A stretch of 64,000 bases of DNA. Origin: JAUXFK01 sp034189035. GTDB lineage: Bacteria; Desulfobacterota; UBA8473. Position numbers and translations under genes: made by a program. Location of the stretch: contig JAXHVA010000006.1 of assembly GCA_034189035.1 (NCBI GenBank), forward strand, positions 32,054-96,053, given 5' to 3'. Below the pieces are notes generated by a model. It worked only from the letters and a program-made list of their open reading frames with translations, was not told the DNA's origin and did not search any database. Below are positions 40,355 to 48,489 of the stretch, piece after piece. How positions within the stretch are numbered: the first letter of the stretch is position 1; each line of letters begins with the position of its first letter.

Positions 40355-40597
40355 ATGGCTGAAGAAAAAACATGCGGGATTTGTGAAAAGAATGCAGCAA
40401 CAGAGGTATGCGAGGTTTGTAAAGTGACATTATGCGACTCTTGTCTTCGTAAGATCAAGCTCCAGTCCGGAAACCCTGCAGAACAGCAATTGAACATAGG
40501 TATAACCAGTGGGGCATCCCTCTCTACCCTCAGACCGGGGATAATAACAAGAAAGTTATGCGAAAAGTGCATGCTGGATATAGATGTGGAACCTTAA
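40355..40597 (+). CDS. Small zinc-finger (B-box-like) protein
   Basis: An 80-residue soluble protein with CGICEKNAATEVCEVCKVTLCDSCLRK at the N terminus (C7, C10, C18, C21, C26, C29) and another CEKC near the C terminus. The spacing resembles B-box or treble-clef zinc binding. No enzymatic domain. The GGGGGTGAAAT ribosome site precedes ATG 40355. It lies 53 bp before cdhA inside the CODH/ACS locus, so a metallochaperone or assembly-scaffold role is plausible but unproven. Confidence 0.75.
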   Translation: MAEEKTCGICEKNAATEVCEVCKVTLCDSCLRKIKLQSGNPAEQQLNIGITSGASLSTLRPGIITRKLCEKCMLDIDVEP

Positions 40598-40649
40598 AGC
40601 CACAAGTACAGGCTATGGCTTTTTGAATTCAAAGACAGAAGGAGAAATT

Positions 40650-43193
40650 ATGGAAAGTATGGAAGAGAGACTTATCAAGAAGAGGTTTGATCCAGAAAAG
40701 AGGTTTGTCCAGTTTGGGGGGACAAAAATTGATCTTGCACATCTGTGTCGGGATGCACGAGGTGTGGAGGACGACCTTAGGCAGGTGATAAAAGAGGATT
40801 GGTCAGAAGCACGCTATAATGACTGGGATACTAGGCTCTATCCCTTTGCGGAGGCATCGGATCTAGTCTTACAGGATCAGGCACTTTTAAATAACTACCC
40901 CCCTTTATATACAGATTCTGAGATAAGATGTGCTGATTGCGAGAATGGCCCCTGTGACCTCAAAAATAAAAGTGGGATATGTGGCCTAGAGCTTGATGGA
41001 TTCCGTTCAAGATTGAGTTTAAGAGTCGCCTGCAGAGGATGCCTTTCACAATTCATGGATACTGCTAATCTGCTCGATTATGCCATAAAGGAGTTTGGTC
41101 CAGATAAAAAAATAAGCCTTGGAGCACGTCATGACATGTCTGATCAGGCTTTGAGTATCGGAATACTGACCGGTCAATATGTGAAGAATCTTTCACACCT
41201 TGAGAAGGCGCTCAGCTATGCTGAAGCTCAGCTCAACAAGATCTCTCTGGCGAGTTATCAAGGCTCAGGAAGCGCATTGGACTTTGAGAATATGACCTTC
41301 CATATCGGTTCAGTACTTTTGCTGGTTCAGGAGATTTCGGAGCTTGTAAAGGGCTCCTGTTTCGGTTTCCAAAGAGGCGCGGACAAGGACAAACTGGAAT
41401 TGGATCACTGGCCTCCTCCAAATATTCTAGGCGGGTATGGAAATATAGATAAGGGTAAACCGGTTATCGCCTTCATAGGAGACGATTTTCTTCCAGCATG
41501 GAATACCATAAAATACCTCAAAGACAATGGATTGACAGAAGAGTTTGAAATCTGTGCACCAGGCCCCGTAGGTCTTGACATTGCACGATTCTATGATCGG
41601 ATTCGTATTGTAGGTACGATGGTAAACGCTGGAAAGTTGATCAGGCTGGGCTTTGCCAATGTGATTGTTGCCTCAGCCGGTTGCAGCCGCCTCGATATCC
41701 TTGAGGAGGCAAAGAAGGCGGAAAGTAAGGTGATTTGGGTGAGTCCTATGGGATTGGGAGGACTTCCGGACCGAACAGACTCCTCTATTGAGGAACTTAT
41801 CAGCGATCTAATTGGTGGGCCTGATGGAGTATGGGTGAGGGATGTAGATAAAGTCGGAGAAATAGCAGTAAGGGTGTCTCTGGGTTTCAAGAAAAGGAGG
41901 GAGAATATCTTATCTGACGAAAAAGTAAAAGAGGAAGCAAAGAGATGTAAAGAGGACTGTGACCTCTGCTTCAACGCATGTCCCAATGAACTGCTCATTG
42001 GTCATGGGATAAGAAAGATAAAAGAAGAAGATATATCAGCACTCTGTAAGATAGAGCAGGGGTGTTACTTCTGCGGAAAGTGTGATCAGGTATGTCCGGA
42101 GAATATCCCAATCCGTGATCTAATTATTGCAGCATTAAACAAGAGGGCACCGGATGACAGGTTCGTTATGCGTTCCGGAAGGGGCTCAGTACCAGAGGAT
42201 GAGATAGCACGTTCAGCCTTTACACTGATGAACTCTCCAGGGTTTTGCTGGATACTCTCATGCGGGGGCAGCAAAGACATTGAAGATGTCGGATGGCTTG
42301 CAAACGAGATGACTGGCAAGGGATGTGTCACCCTCATTGCAGGTTGTGGTGCAATAGAAGCAGCCCGATATTTCGATGAAGATACGGGCAAGTTCATCTT
42401 TGAAAAGTATACTTGTGAGTATGCTGTCAGAAATATGTCATCACTCGGAGGATGTTCCGCAATTGCTCTGCTTCAAGAAGCGAGTGCACACTGGGCTCGA
42501 ACCGGTGTTCATATCTCTCACTACGCCAATTTTGCTGAGGTTGCAGACATAACACATAGGCTGATGGCACCGCCTGTTGTTCTCTGGGGAAGGTGTCCTG
42601 AGAGGATGTATACAGTGGCCGCAGGCCTTATACGCATGGGCCATCAGGTCATAGTGGGACCGAATGCAGGATTCGAATGGAAACGCTACCTTCTTGGCAA
42701 CCATTTTGACAGGGATAAATGGTGGGTTTGGGATACATCTGACGGAAGAAGAGTAGAGACCGAACCCGGACAGGAGCATCTACTTATTCCCGTTGAGACA
42801 AAGGAAGAAGCGCTCACCATATTCTGGGGACTTTTGCTAAAGCCGGGTGCTTCTATATCCATCATGCGACTGCTTTCAATTACCCCTTATATAGGGTGCT
42901 ACGAAAAATACTTCGGCGAACTGCCAGATGACTGGCAGTGGTTTGTTACAACAGCATCGGATCTGCCCGTTAGACAGAAGGTCCGCCTCCTCAAAGAGCT
43001 AAGGGAAAAATGGGGATGGGAAACAGAGGGGATAACCATACAAAAGGCAATGCATCGTGACGGTCGTCTTCTTGATGTAGATGATTTTGCTCACGAATAT
43101 AGTACCCATGAGGCGCGCTTTTTCGCCAAGACACCTGAGCTGTTAACTAAAAAGGCAAAGGAAAACCTCAAAAAAGAAGGAGTTAAGATATGA
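40650..43193 (+). CDS. cdhA: CO dehydrogenase catalytic subunit, archaeal alpha type
   Basis: An 847-residue CODH of the archaeal ACDS alpha-subunit (CdhA) type: CO + H2O to CO2 on the Ni-Fe-S C-cluster. N-terminal Cys ligands for the D/B clusters are C94, C97, C102, C111, C128 and C131. Two ferredoxin motifs around residues 430-490 (CDLCFNACPNE, CYFCGKCDQVCP) are found only in archaeal-type CdhA, not in bacterial CooS/AcsA. C-cluster ligands are expected in SCGG, AGCGA, GGCSA and WGRCPERMY. I chose ATG 40650 (AGAAGGAG upstream) rather than the in-frame start at 40584, which would overlap the zinc-finger gene. Its stop overlaps cdhB by ATGA. Confidence 0.93.
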   Translation: MESMEERLIKKRFDPEKRFVQFGGTKIDLAHLCRDARGVEDDLRQVIKEDWSEARYNDWDTRLYPFAEASDLVLQDQALLNNYPPLYTDSEIRCADCENGPCDLKNKSGICGLELDGFRSRLSLRVACRGCLSQFMDTANLLDYAIKEFGPDKKISLGARHDMSDQALSIGILTGQYVKNLSHLEKALSYAEAQLNKISLASYQGSGSALDFENMTFHIGSVLLLVQEISELVKGSCFGFQRGADKDKLELDHWPPPNILGGYGNIDKGKPVIAFIGDDFLPAWNTIKYLKDNGLTEEFEICAPGPVGLDIARFYDRIRIVGTMVNAGKLIRLGFANVIVASAGCSRLDILEEAKKAESKVIWVSPMGLGGLPDRTDSSIEELISDLIGGPDGVWVRDVDKVGEIAVRVSLGFKKRRENILSDEKVKEEAKRCKEDCDLCFNACPNELLIGHGIRKIKEEDISALCKIEQGCYFCGKCDQVCPENIPIRDLIIAALNKRAPDDRFVMRSGRGSVPEDEIARSAFTLMNSPGFCWILSCGGSKDIEDVGWLANEMTGKGCVTLIAGCGAIEAARYFDEDTGKFIFEKYTCEYAVRNMSSLGGCSAIALLQEASAHWARTGVHISHYANFAEVADITHRLMAPPVVLWGRCPERMYTVAAGLIRMGHQVIVGPNAGFEWKRYLLGNHFDRDKWWVWDTSDGRRVETEPGQEHLLIPVETKEEALTIFWGLLLKPGASISIMRLLSITPYIGCYEKYFGELPDDWQWFVTTASDLPVRQKVRLLKELREKWGWETEGITIQKAMHRDGRLLDVDDFAHEYSTHEARFFAKTPELLTKKAKENLKKEGVKI

Positions 43194-43657
43194 GTGCAGA
43201 AGATCCCCGCAAGCTTGTTGAGCACCTCAAAGGGAAGAAGGCTTTGCTAATGGCAGGTCAACTCTGTGAGGAGATAGATTTTGGCGGTAAGAAGTTATTG
43301 GATTATGCAGTAGAGATCAGCAATAAGATAAACGCCCCTATCGCTGCCACGGGGAATACCCCTTTAAGTCTTAAGGCAAATGGGGCAAAGTCGGTAAGAA
43401 AGATGTGGGCTGCAGAAGTGGCAAATTATATGCGCTGGCCATGGGAAGATCCTGTTATTGACGAAAAGCCAGAGATACTTATACTTATCGGTTATGGCCC
43501 TGCAACAGCTCAAGGGCTCGCTTCTGCAGTAACAGATGGAGAAACGATGGTGCTGGGGAACACCTATGTAAGTGGAGCAACCTATTCCCTCCCCGATTCA
43601 ACCTCACTTGGAAAGTGGCAGCAGGCGCTGGATGAGATGATACAGGCTATGACATAA
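43190..43657 (+). CDS. cdhB: CODH/ACS epsilon subunit
   Basis: A 155-residue CdhB, the small subunit that forms the alpha2-epsilon2 CODH of archaeal ACDS complexes and has a DHS-like nucleotide-binding fold. Family features are GKKALLMAGQLCEEID, IAATGNTPLSLKANG, EILILIGYGPATAQGLASA and GNTYVSGATYSLPD. It is coupled to cdhA by a 4-bp overlap. Its presence confirms that the CODH is the archaeal-type two-subunit enzyme rather than a CooS/AcsA form. Confidence 0.92.
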   Translation: MSAEDPRKLVEHLKGKKALLMAGQLCEEIDFGGKKLLDYAVEISNKINAPIAATGNTPLSLKANGAKSVRKMWAAEVANYMRWPWEDPVIDEKPEILILIGYGPATAQGLASAVTDGETMVLGNTYVSGATYSLPDSTSLGKWQQALDEMIQAMT

Positions 43658-43967
43658 TTAAATTCTCGTGTGTCTGCCGTCGATAGATAATAGGCAAACA
43701 CATTGTCTTTACTCGCTTTCGAATTATCCGTGATGAAAGACTTTTGATTTGGTTGTGCAATCCAAAATAAGAATTGGTGTCCTCACTATACAATTCACCA
43801 AGGGATAAGCGTTTTTACGATTATTTAAGTTTTTATAGAAATCTTGAGGTTGTATGGATAAGAGAAGAACTCGATACGCCACTCGAGGTAACTTTATAAA
43901 AAGTTATGAAAAAAAGCGAGAAAGTAAAGTAATAGCCTTGATGATATTTAAGAAATGGGAGGGTGAA
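43658..43967. other. Intergenic region after cdhB
   Basis: About 310 bases. An imperfect 9-bp inverted repeat, GTGTCTGCC (43669-43677) and GGCAAACAC (43692-43700), follows the cdhB stop and could pause transcription, but no T run follows. A frame open in front of the next gene (from 43854) is unlikely to be used because a good ribosome site lies at the internal ATG 43968. Confidence 0.35.
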
Positions 43968-44462
43968 ATGGATGAAAAAACCTTTACAAATAAAGAGATA
44001 TTGACAGAGGTGCGTGCTCTGCTACAGTCTATTGACTATCAGCTAGAAGAACCAGAAATACCCAAAGAGTTTATGGGAAAACCTGATTTCTATGGAAAAA
44101 GACGGAAAGGGGAAATTACTCATGAGATTGGCGGATTCGTAAAGGAGGATGTGAAGGAGATATCTCGTGGAGTTGCCCAGCTCTGGACGATACGGAGGCA
44201 GTTAGGAGAAGATATGGACTATGTAATCGCACTTCCTCCACTAAATGAGGCTGATCTAGTCGATATTATGCTTGCGGATAATAATAAATTGTTAAAGAAG
44301 ATAAGAAGGGAGAACTTCCAGATCTGGCTGTGTAACCCAAAGGAGAAAAATATTTGCTGTGTCTTTGGCACACCCCATGACAGCCTCTTTGCCCAGCATC
44401 TCAAATACAAGGATTTGAATATGGAGAGTCATACTTTTCTTCGGGAGGTAAAAAGTGAGTAA
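43968..44462 (+). CDS. Uncharacterised protein, CODH-locus tandem family A
   Basis: A 164-residue soluble protein, first of three tandem genes that I cannot assign to a named family. Shared landmarks with the next gene are an FTxKE(I/L)L start, GKPDFYGKRR (KPDFYARR in B), ITHEIGGFVKED, RRQLGEDMDYVIALPPLNE, NNKLLKKIRRE and IWLCNPKEK. The PDFY...E pattern on an alpha/beta layout faintly recalls PD-(D/E)xK nuclease-like folds, but the catalytic lysine motif is not clear. I chose ATG 43968, with GGGAGGG eight bases upstream. It overlaps the next gene by 8 bp. Position between cdhB and the MoxR ATPase suggests an accessory role for CODH/ACS. Confidence 0.7.
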   Translation: MDEKTFTNKEILTEVRALLQSIDYQLEEPEIPKEFMGKPDFYGKRRKGEITHEIGGFVKEDVKEISRGVAQLWTIRRQLGEDMDYVIALPPLNEADLVDIMLADNNKLLKKIRRENFQIWLCNPKEKNICCVFGTPHDSLFAQHLKYKDLNMESHTFLREVKSE

Positions 44463-45036
44463 AGGAAGATTCACGAGTAAGGAATTATTATCCCAGCTTC
44501 GTACCTGTCCTCAATTGGCATACGACTTCAGTAAAGAGCAGGTTTTAGAAGAGGTGAAACGTTTCCTTGAATACGTTGGCTATGAGATGGCAGAACCGAA
44601 TGTTTTGAACGAATTAGCCGTGAAACCCGATTTCTACGCCAGACGGAAGGAGGAATCCGGCATAACTCACCATATCGCTGGCATAGTTAAACGTGATATG
44701 AATGAAGCTGCTTTTGGGTTTACACCTCTCGATACAATGAAGGATCAGTTAGGGGAGAAGATTGACTATGTAATCGCACTCCCCCCAGTAAATGAAAGAT
44801 ATCTAATAGATTTCATGTGCGAGGACAACTATAAGTGGCTTAAGAAGATACAAAAAGAACATTATATGATCTGGTTATGCAACCCAGATGAAAAGAGTGT
44901 ATGGGCTGCCTTTGGTGCCCCTAGGGATAAGCTCATTAATGAATATTTTAAATTCAGGGGTGGTATAGAGATGCTCTTCAATATGCCATACCGCCAGGAA
45001 TCGAAGGATATCCAGAGGGAAGTCCTGGGAGAATGA
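44455..45036 (+). CDS. Uncharacterised protein, CODH-locus tandem family B
   Basis: A 193-residue paralogue of the preceding protein: KPDFYARR, ITHHIAGIVKRD, DQLGEKIDYVIALPPVNE, NYKWLKKIQKE, IWLCNPDEKSVWAAFGAPRD. The start is GTG 44455 with GGAGGT six bases upstream, inside the end of gene A. An extra ~25 N-terminal residues (LRTCPQLAYDFSKEQ) precede the shared part. The C-terminal third is helical. It is soluble with no signal. Pairing of A and B as a heteromer is plausible given the overlap and similarity. Confidence 0.7.
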   Translation: MSKGRFTSKELLSQLRTCPQLAYDFSKEQVLEEVKRFLEYVGYEMAEPNVLNELAVKPDFYARRKEESGITHHIAGIVKRDMNEAAFGFTPLDTMKDQLGEKIDYVIALPPVNERYLIDFMCEDNYKWLKKIQKEHYMIWLCNPDEKSVWAAFGAPRDKLINEYFKFRGGIEMLFNMPYRQESKDIQREVLGE

Positions 45037-45048
45037 GAGGTGTGCGCC

Positions 45049-45831
45049 GTGGCAACAGTGGCAGAGGTAACAGAGATATTTGCGAAAAAGGGATTGCGAA
45101 TACAATTCACAATTCAAGACGATTTCTTAATAAAGGACATAAACATTGTAGAGAGGCATACCTATCCAGGTGGAGGAATACACTTTCTCTTAAGGATAGT
45201 ATTCGTTGATAATGAGGGGAGAGAGGACTCCGATCTGGTTCCATGCGAGGGGAGGATAGAGAGGAAGAAACCACTTATAACTGTTTCAGAAGAGATCCCT
45301 AAACCATTAACAATGGCCCCACTCCCTATGCGAGGAAAGGTTGCTTTTAAGAATGCAGAAGAGGCCCTGGGTTACATTGGAAAAGCAATTACCCATCTCA
45401 TAACGGATAGAGGTTATCATACGATTGAACAAGATCAGTGTGACCTCTATTTCGAGAAAGGATCACGAGGATACTTTATTAACCTAGCGCCGCGCTGCGA
45501 TGATACGGGCCTTGGCAGGACAAAAGAACTGATAAGATTACGGGGCAAACACGGAAGTAATCATGATTATGGGCTTGTAATTCCTGCGTTTCAAGATTCG
45601 CTAGGAGTTACTTTGCTCTCTCAAGAGAATTGGTTCAGAGCGCATGGCGAGCCTCTGGCAGGACACCGTATAGGCGTATATGGTGTGAACAACAGCGATC
45701 CCAATCTTATTTTTCCTTTTACTATCTACCCTAAAGAGAGAGAACTCGCCAGGTATTTTATGTATACAGGGCCTCAATGGACAATCCTTCGCAATAAGTA
45801 TGTATCAAGCAAAAAAAAGGATCAAAAATAG
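45049..45831 (+). CDS. Uncharacterised protein, CODH-locus tandem family C
   Basis: A 260-residue protein, third of the tandem set. An N-terminal ~85-residue beta-rich domain (QDDFLIKDINIVERHTYPG...) is followed by a part that follows the A/B layout: QCDLYFEKG aligned with KPDFYGKRR, HDYGLVIPAFQD with MDYVIALPPLNE, and a closing FPFTIYPKERELARYF. Homology to A and B is weak and judged by eye. The start is GTG 45049, with GAGAGG eight bases upstream; GTG 45040 is an alternative. It is 12 bp after gene B. Function unknown. Confidence 0.65.
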   Translation: MATVAEVTEIFAKKGLRIQFTIQDDFLIKDINIVERHTYPGGGIHFLLRIVFVDNEGREDSDLVPCEGRIERKKPLITVSEEIPKPLTMAPLPMRGKVAFKNAEEALGYIGKAITHLITDRGYHTIEQDQCDLYFEKGSRGYFINLAPRCDDTGLGRTKELIRLRGKHGSNHDYGLVIPAFQDSLGVTLLSQENWFRAHGEPLAGHRIGVYGVNNSDPNLIFPFTIYPKERELARYFMYTGPQWTILRNKYVSSKKKDQK

Positions 45832-45942
45832 TGCAGCTATTGTAATTTCTCAATAAGTTGCCTATCAGCCTAAAGCAAGGCTCTTTCATAAGCAGGATAT
45901 TGGTGATGATTGTATTTCAGTATACTAATTTGAGAGGATGAT

Positions 45943-46500
45943 ATGATGGGACTCAAGCTTGATCTCCATACACACTGTTACGAAGCTACTATGTATACGA
46001 GTGTAAAATCAGTAGAAAACATTATAAATACCGTAAAAGCAAAGGGGCTTGATGGGATTGCTGTTACTGAACATCTTGATGCGGACTATGGTTACAAAGT
46101 AAAGCAGATAGTTGAAAAGTACTTCAACAGCAAGGTCTTGATAATCCCAGGGCAGGAGATAAATACAGAGCTAGTACATGTACAGGTGGTTGAGTTGTAC
46201 CTATCTGACAGGGCAACCTTTAGATTTGTAGTACACCCCTATCATGTATCGGACTTCCACCGTTATGTTGCCGCAAATGCACATAAGCTTCATGGTGTTG
46301 AAATCAATAACTTCCAGCACAAGTGGGAGATGAATCAGATTAATAGAGAAGAGATACAGGCTATAGCCGATAAACACGAGCTTATGCTTCTAACCAACAG
46401 CGATGCCCATTCTCTTGATAATATTGGACGATACTATAATGAAGTCGATCTTCAGGAGCTGTTTGATAGGATAAATCGAAGGCAGTTTAAAAATGAATAG
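45943..46500 (+). CDS. PHP-domain metal-dependent phosphoesterase
   Basis: A 185-residue PHP-family protein. Metal ligands are in DLHTHCYEA (DxHxH), TEHLDAD, the Glu in PGQEINTE, HPYH, and NSDAH near the C terminus (residue ~150). The family includes phosphoesterases such as histidinol phosphatase and YciV/RNase AM, acting on small phosphate esters or RNA 5' ends. ATG 45943 follows GAGAGG. It lies between the tandem unknowns and the MoxR ATPase, 32 bp before the latter, in the CODH/ACS locus. I know of no described role for a PHP protein with CODH, so its substrate is open. Confidence 0.82.
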   Translation: MMGLKLDLHTHCYEATMYTSVKSVENIINTVKAKGLDGIAVTEHLDADYGYKVKQIVEKYFNSKVLIIPGQEINTELVHVQVVELYLSDRATFRFVVHPYHVSDFHRYVAANAHKLHGVEINNFQHKWEMNQINREEIQAIADKHELMLLTNSDAHSLDNIGRYYNEVDLQELFDRINRRQFKNE

Positions 46501-46532
46501 GAGTATTGAATGTTATTTAAAGGAGAGTTTAT

Positions 46533-47561
46533 ATGATAATAGAGGGTTTGAGAGGGACAATAATAGATTATATAGACAGGGGGGAAGACCCTTTGAGCAT
46601 CATATTTGGCCAGGAAGATGCCAAGGAAAAGATACTTGCTTCCATATTGGCCGATCATCATGTATTGATAGAGGGGCCACCTGGTGTCGGAAAAACCACA
46701 CTTGCCAAACACCTTGCCGCCATTTTACCGCCTGTACAGGCTGCAAAGGGATGTCCATTCCATTGTGATCCTAAATATCTGGTCTGCCCTTTGTGCATCT
46801 CTAAATCTAAAGAGGACAAATTAGAGATGGAAATAGTAGAGGGGGGTAAGAGATTTGTTAGGATACAGGGCAGCCCCGACCTGACGGCTGAAGACCTTTT
46901 AGGAGATATAGATCCTACAAAGGCCTTCCAGTTTGGTCCTCACGATTACAGGGCGTTTACCCCCGGGAAGCTCCTCAAGGGCAATCGTGGTATAGTCTTC
47001 TTTGATGAGCTCAATAGAGTACCTGAAAAGCTTCAAAATGCATTACTCCAGGTATTGGAGGAGAGGATAGCCACGATAGGTCCATATGATGTTGATTATG
47101 CATCCAACTTCATCATGCTGGCTACCATGAATCCCAGAGAACATGCCGGTGTAGAGGAGTTATCAGATGTTTTACTGGACAGATTTGATATTGTAAGGAT
47201 GGGCTACCCGGAGACACCGGAGAGGGAGAAAGAGATACTGCTGAAATACGGGCTTAAGATCGAAGAGATAGAGATACCTGACGAGGTAGTAGATGCAATC
47301 GTCAGTTTAGTGAGGGCTACCAGGGAAGAACCATGGGACAAAGAACTGGACCAAGGCGCCAGTGCCAGGGCCGGACTTTCTCTATATGAAAAGGTGCAGA
47401 CCTTTGCCTTGCTTGAAAGACGGCAGACGACTACTGCGGAGGATGTCAGGAACATGGCCGTCTCATCGATGGGGAGCAGGATAAAACCATCGCCTGAATC
47501 AAAGTATTATGACGATCCCCTTGGCCTTATAGCAGAGATGACCGAGGGTGTACTGGGGTAA
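46533..47561 (+). CDS. MoxR/ChlI-like AAA+ ATPase with four-Cys insert
   Basis: A 342-residue, stand-alone AAA+ ATPase of the MoxR/Mg-chelatase I type with all catalytic parts: Walker A GPPGVGKT (48-55), Walker B IVFFDE (D158, E159), sensor-1 ATMN and arginine finger R217 (LLDRFDIV). Between Walker A and the next strand it carries C74-x3-C78-x6-C85-x2-C88, the same spacing as in the AAA+-VWA fusion at 38004. It probably is the active motor of that pair. ATG 46533 follows AAAGGAG. It resembles CoxD of the unrelated Mo-Cu CO dehydrogenase system, where a MoxR and a VWA protein (CoxE) mature the metal site. Confidence 0.88.
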   Translation: MIIEGLRGTIIDYIDRGEDPLSIIFGQEDAKEKILASILADHHVLIEGPPGVGKTTLAKHLAAILPPVQAAKGCPFHCDPKYLVCPLCISKSKEDKLEMEIVEGGKRFVRIQGSPDLTAEDLLGDIDPTKAFQFGPHDYRAFTPGKLLKGNRGIVFFDELNRVPEKLQNALLQVLEERIATIGPYDVDYASNFIMLATMNPREHAGVEELSDVLLDRFDIVRMGYPETPEREKEILLKYGLKIEEIEIPDEVVDAIVSLVRATREEPWDKELDQGASARAGLSLYEKVQTFALLERRQTTTAEDVRNMAVSSMGSRIKPSPESKYYDDPLGLIAEMTEGVLG

Positions 47562-47693
47562 CAAGATGACTTGTCAGGAGATATTGGCATATTCAAAAGG
47601 TGTCCTAATAAGCGGAGGATCTGCAGGCATAAAAGCTTCATTAGATATGCAAATATGAGTAAGCTATATACCTGAAAGAACTTGAGGAAAAAA

Positions 47694-48485
47694 ATGACCA
47701 TTGATAAAACATTTTCTATTGCTGTTTCAGGAAAAGGTGGTGTCGGTAAGACGAATATATCAGCGTTGTTGATCAGAAAACTTTCTAAAAATGGAAGTGT
47801 GATGGCAATAGATGCTGACCCCGATTCCAATCTTGCCCAGGCACTTGGGGTCGAGGTGAGTAAGACCATAGGAGATATCAGGGAGTCGGTCATGGACGCA
47901 GCAAAAGACGGTACTGAAAGTCAGAAAGGGGTGCAGACCTTTAGAGAAGGTCTGTATAGCCTAGTAGAAAAGACAGACAGGTTCGATTTGGTAGTCATGG
48001 GTCGCCCTGAAGGCGAAGGTTGCTACTGCGCTATTAACCACGTCCTCCGTCAAGTAATAGACACAAGAAGAAAAGAGTACGATTTCATAGTGATCGATTG
48101 TGAAGCAGGTCTCGAACACTTGAGCCGGCGTACCATAACGAATATCAACCTCATGATCTTGGTCACTGATCCAACATATTACGGATTAACGGCAGCAAGA
48201 AGGATCTGTGATATTTCAAGAGACCTCATTATAAAATTTGACCGGACAATATTGGTCGTCAATAAGACTACTGAAAAAACTAGAGATTACCTCGATGAAA
48301 TAGTCAGAGAAAACGGTCTTAATGTAGATGCTTATATTCCATATTCCTTCGAGATTACAGATATGGATGTCTCAGGCGGATCAGTCTTCGACTTGCCTAT
48401 GAACTGTAAAGCCTTTAGGGCTGTGGAAGAGCTATGCTCATATATCCTCATGCCACATCCAGCTAAGCAATTGGAGGGGAACTAA
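47694..48485 (+). CDS. CooC-like nickel-insertion ATPase (second copy)
   Basis: A 263-residue second CooC-family ATPase: SGKGGVGKTN (12-21), DADPDSNLAQALG, CxC in GEGCYCA (C110, C112) and VIDCEAGLEHLSRR. It is clearly paralogous to 35598 along its full length. I prefer ATG 47694 (TTGAGGA upstream) to the TTG at 47682. It lies 4 bp before fwdB. Two CooC copies in one locus match the need to nickel-load two different sites, the CODH C-cluster and the ACS A-cluster, though which copy serves which cannot be told from sequence. Confidence 0.9.
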   Translation: MTIDKTFSIAVSGKGGVGKTNISALLIRKLSKNGSVMAIDADPDSNLAQALGVEVSKTIGDIRESVMDAAKDGTESQKGVQTFREGLYSLVEKTDRFDLVVMGRPEGEGCYCAINHVLRQVIDTRRKEYDFIVIDCEAGLEHLSRRTITNINLMILVTDPTYYGLTAARRICDISRDLIIKFDRTILVVNKTTEKTRDYLDEIVRENGLNVDAYIPYSFEITDMDVSGGSVFDLPMNCKAFRAVEELCSYILMPHPAKQLEGN

Positions 48486-48489
48486 CACA

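Noticed and set aside
40584..40649. N-terminal extension of cdhA
   Set aside because: It overlaps the zinc-finger gene, has no ribosome site, and the internal ATG 40650 has a strong one and matches the family start.
43669..43700. Terminator after cdhB
   Set aside because: The 9-bp stem has a mismatch and no T run follows; the downstream genes may still be co-transcribed.
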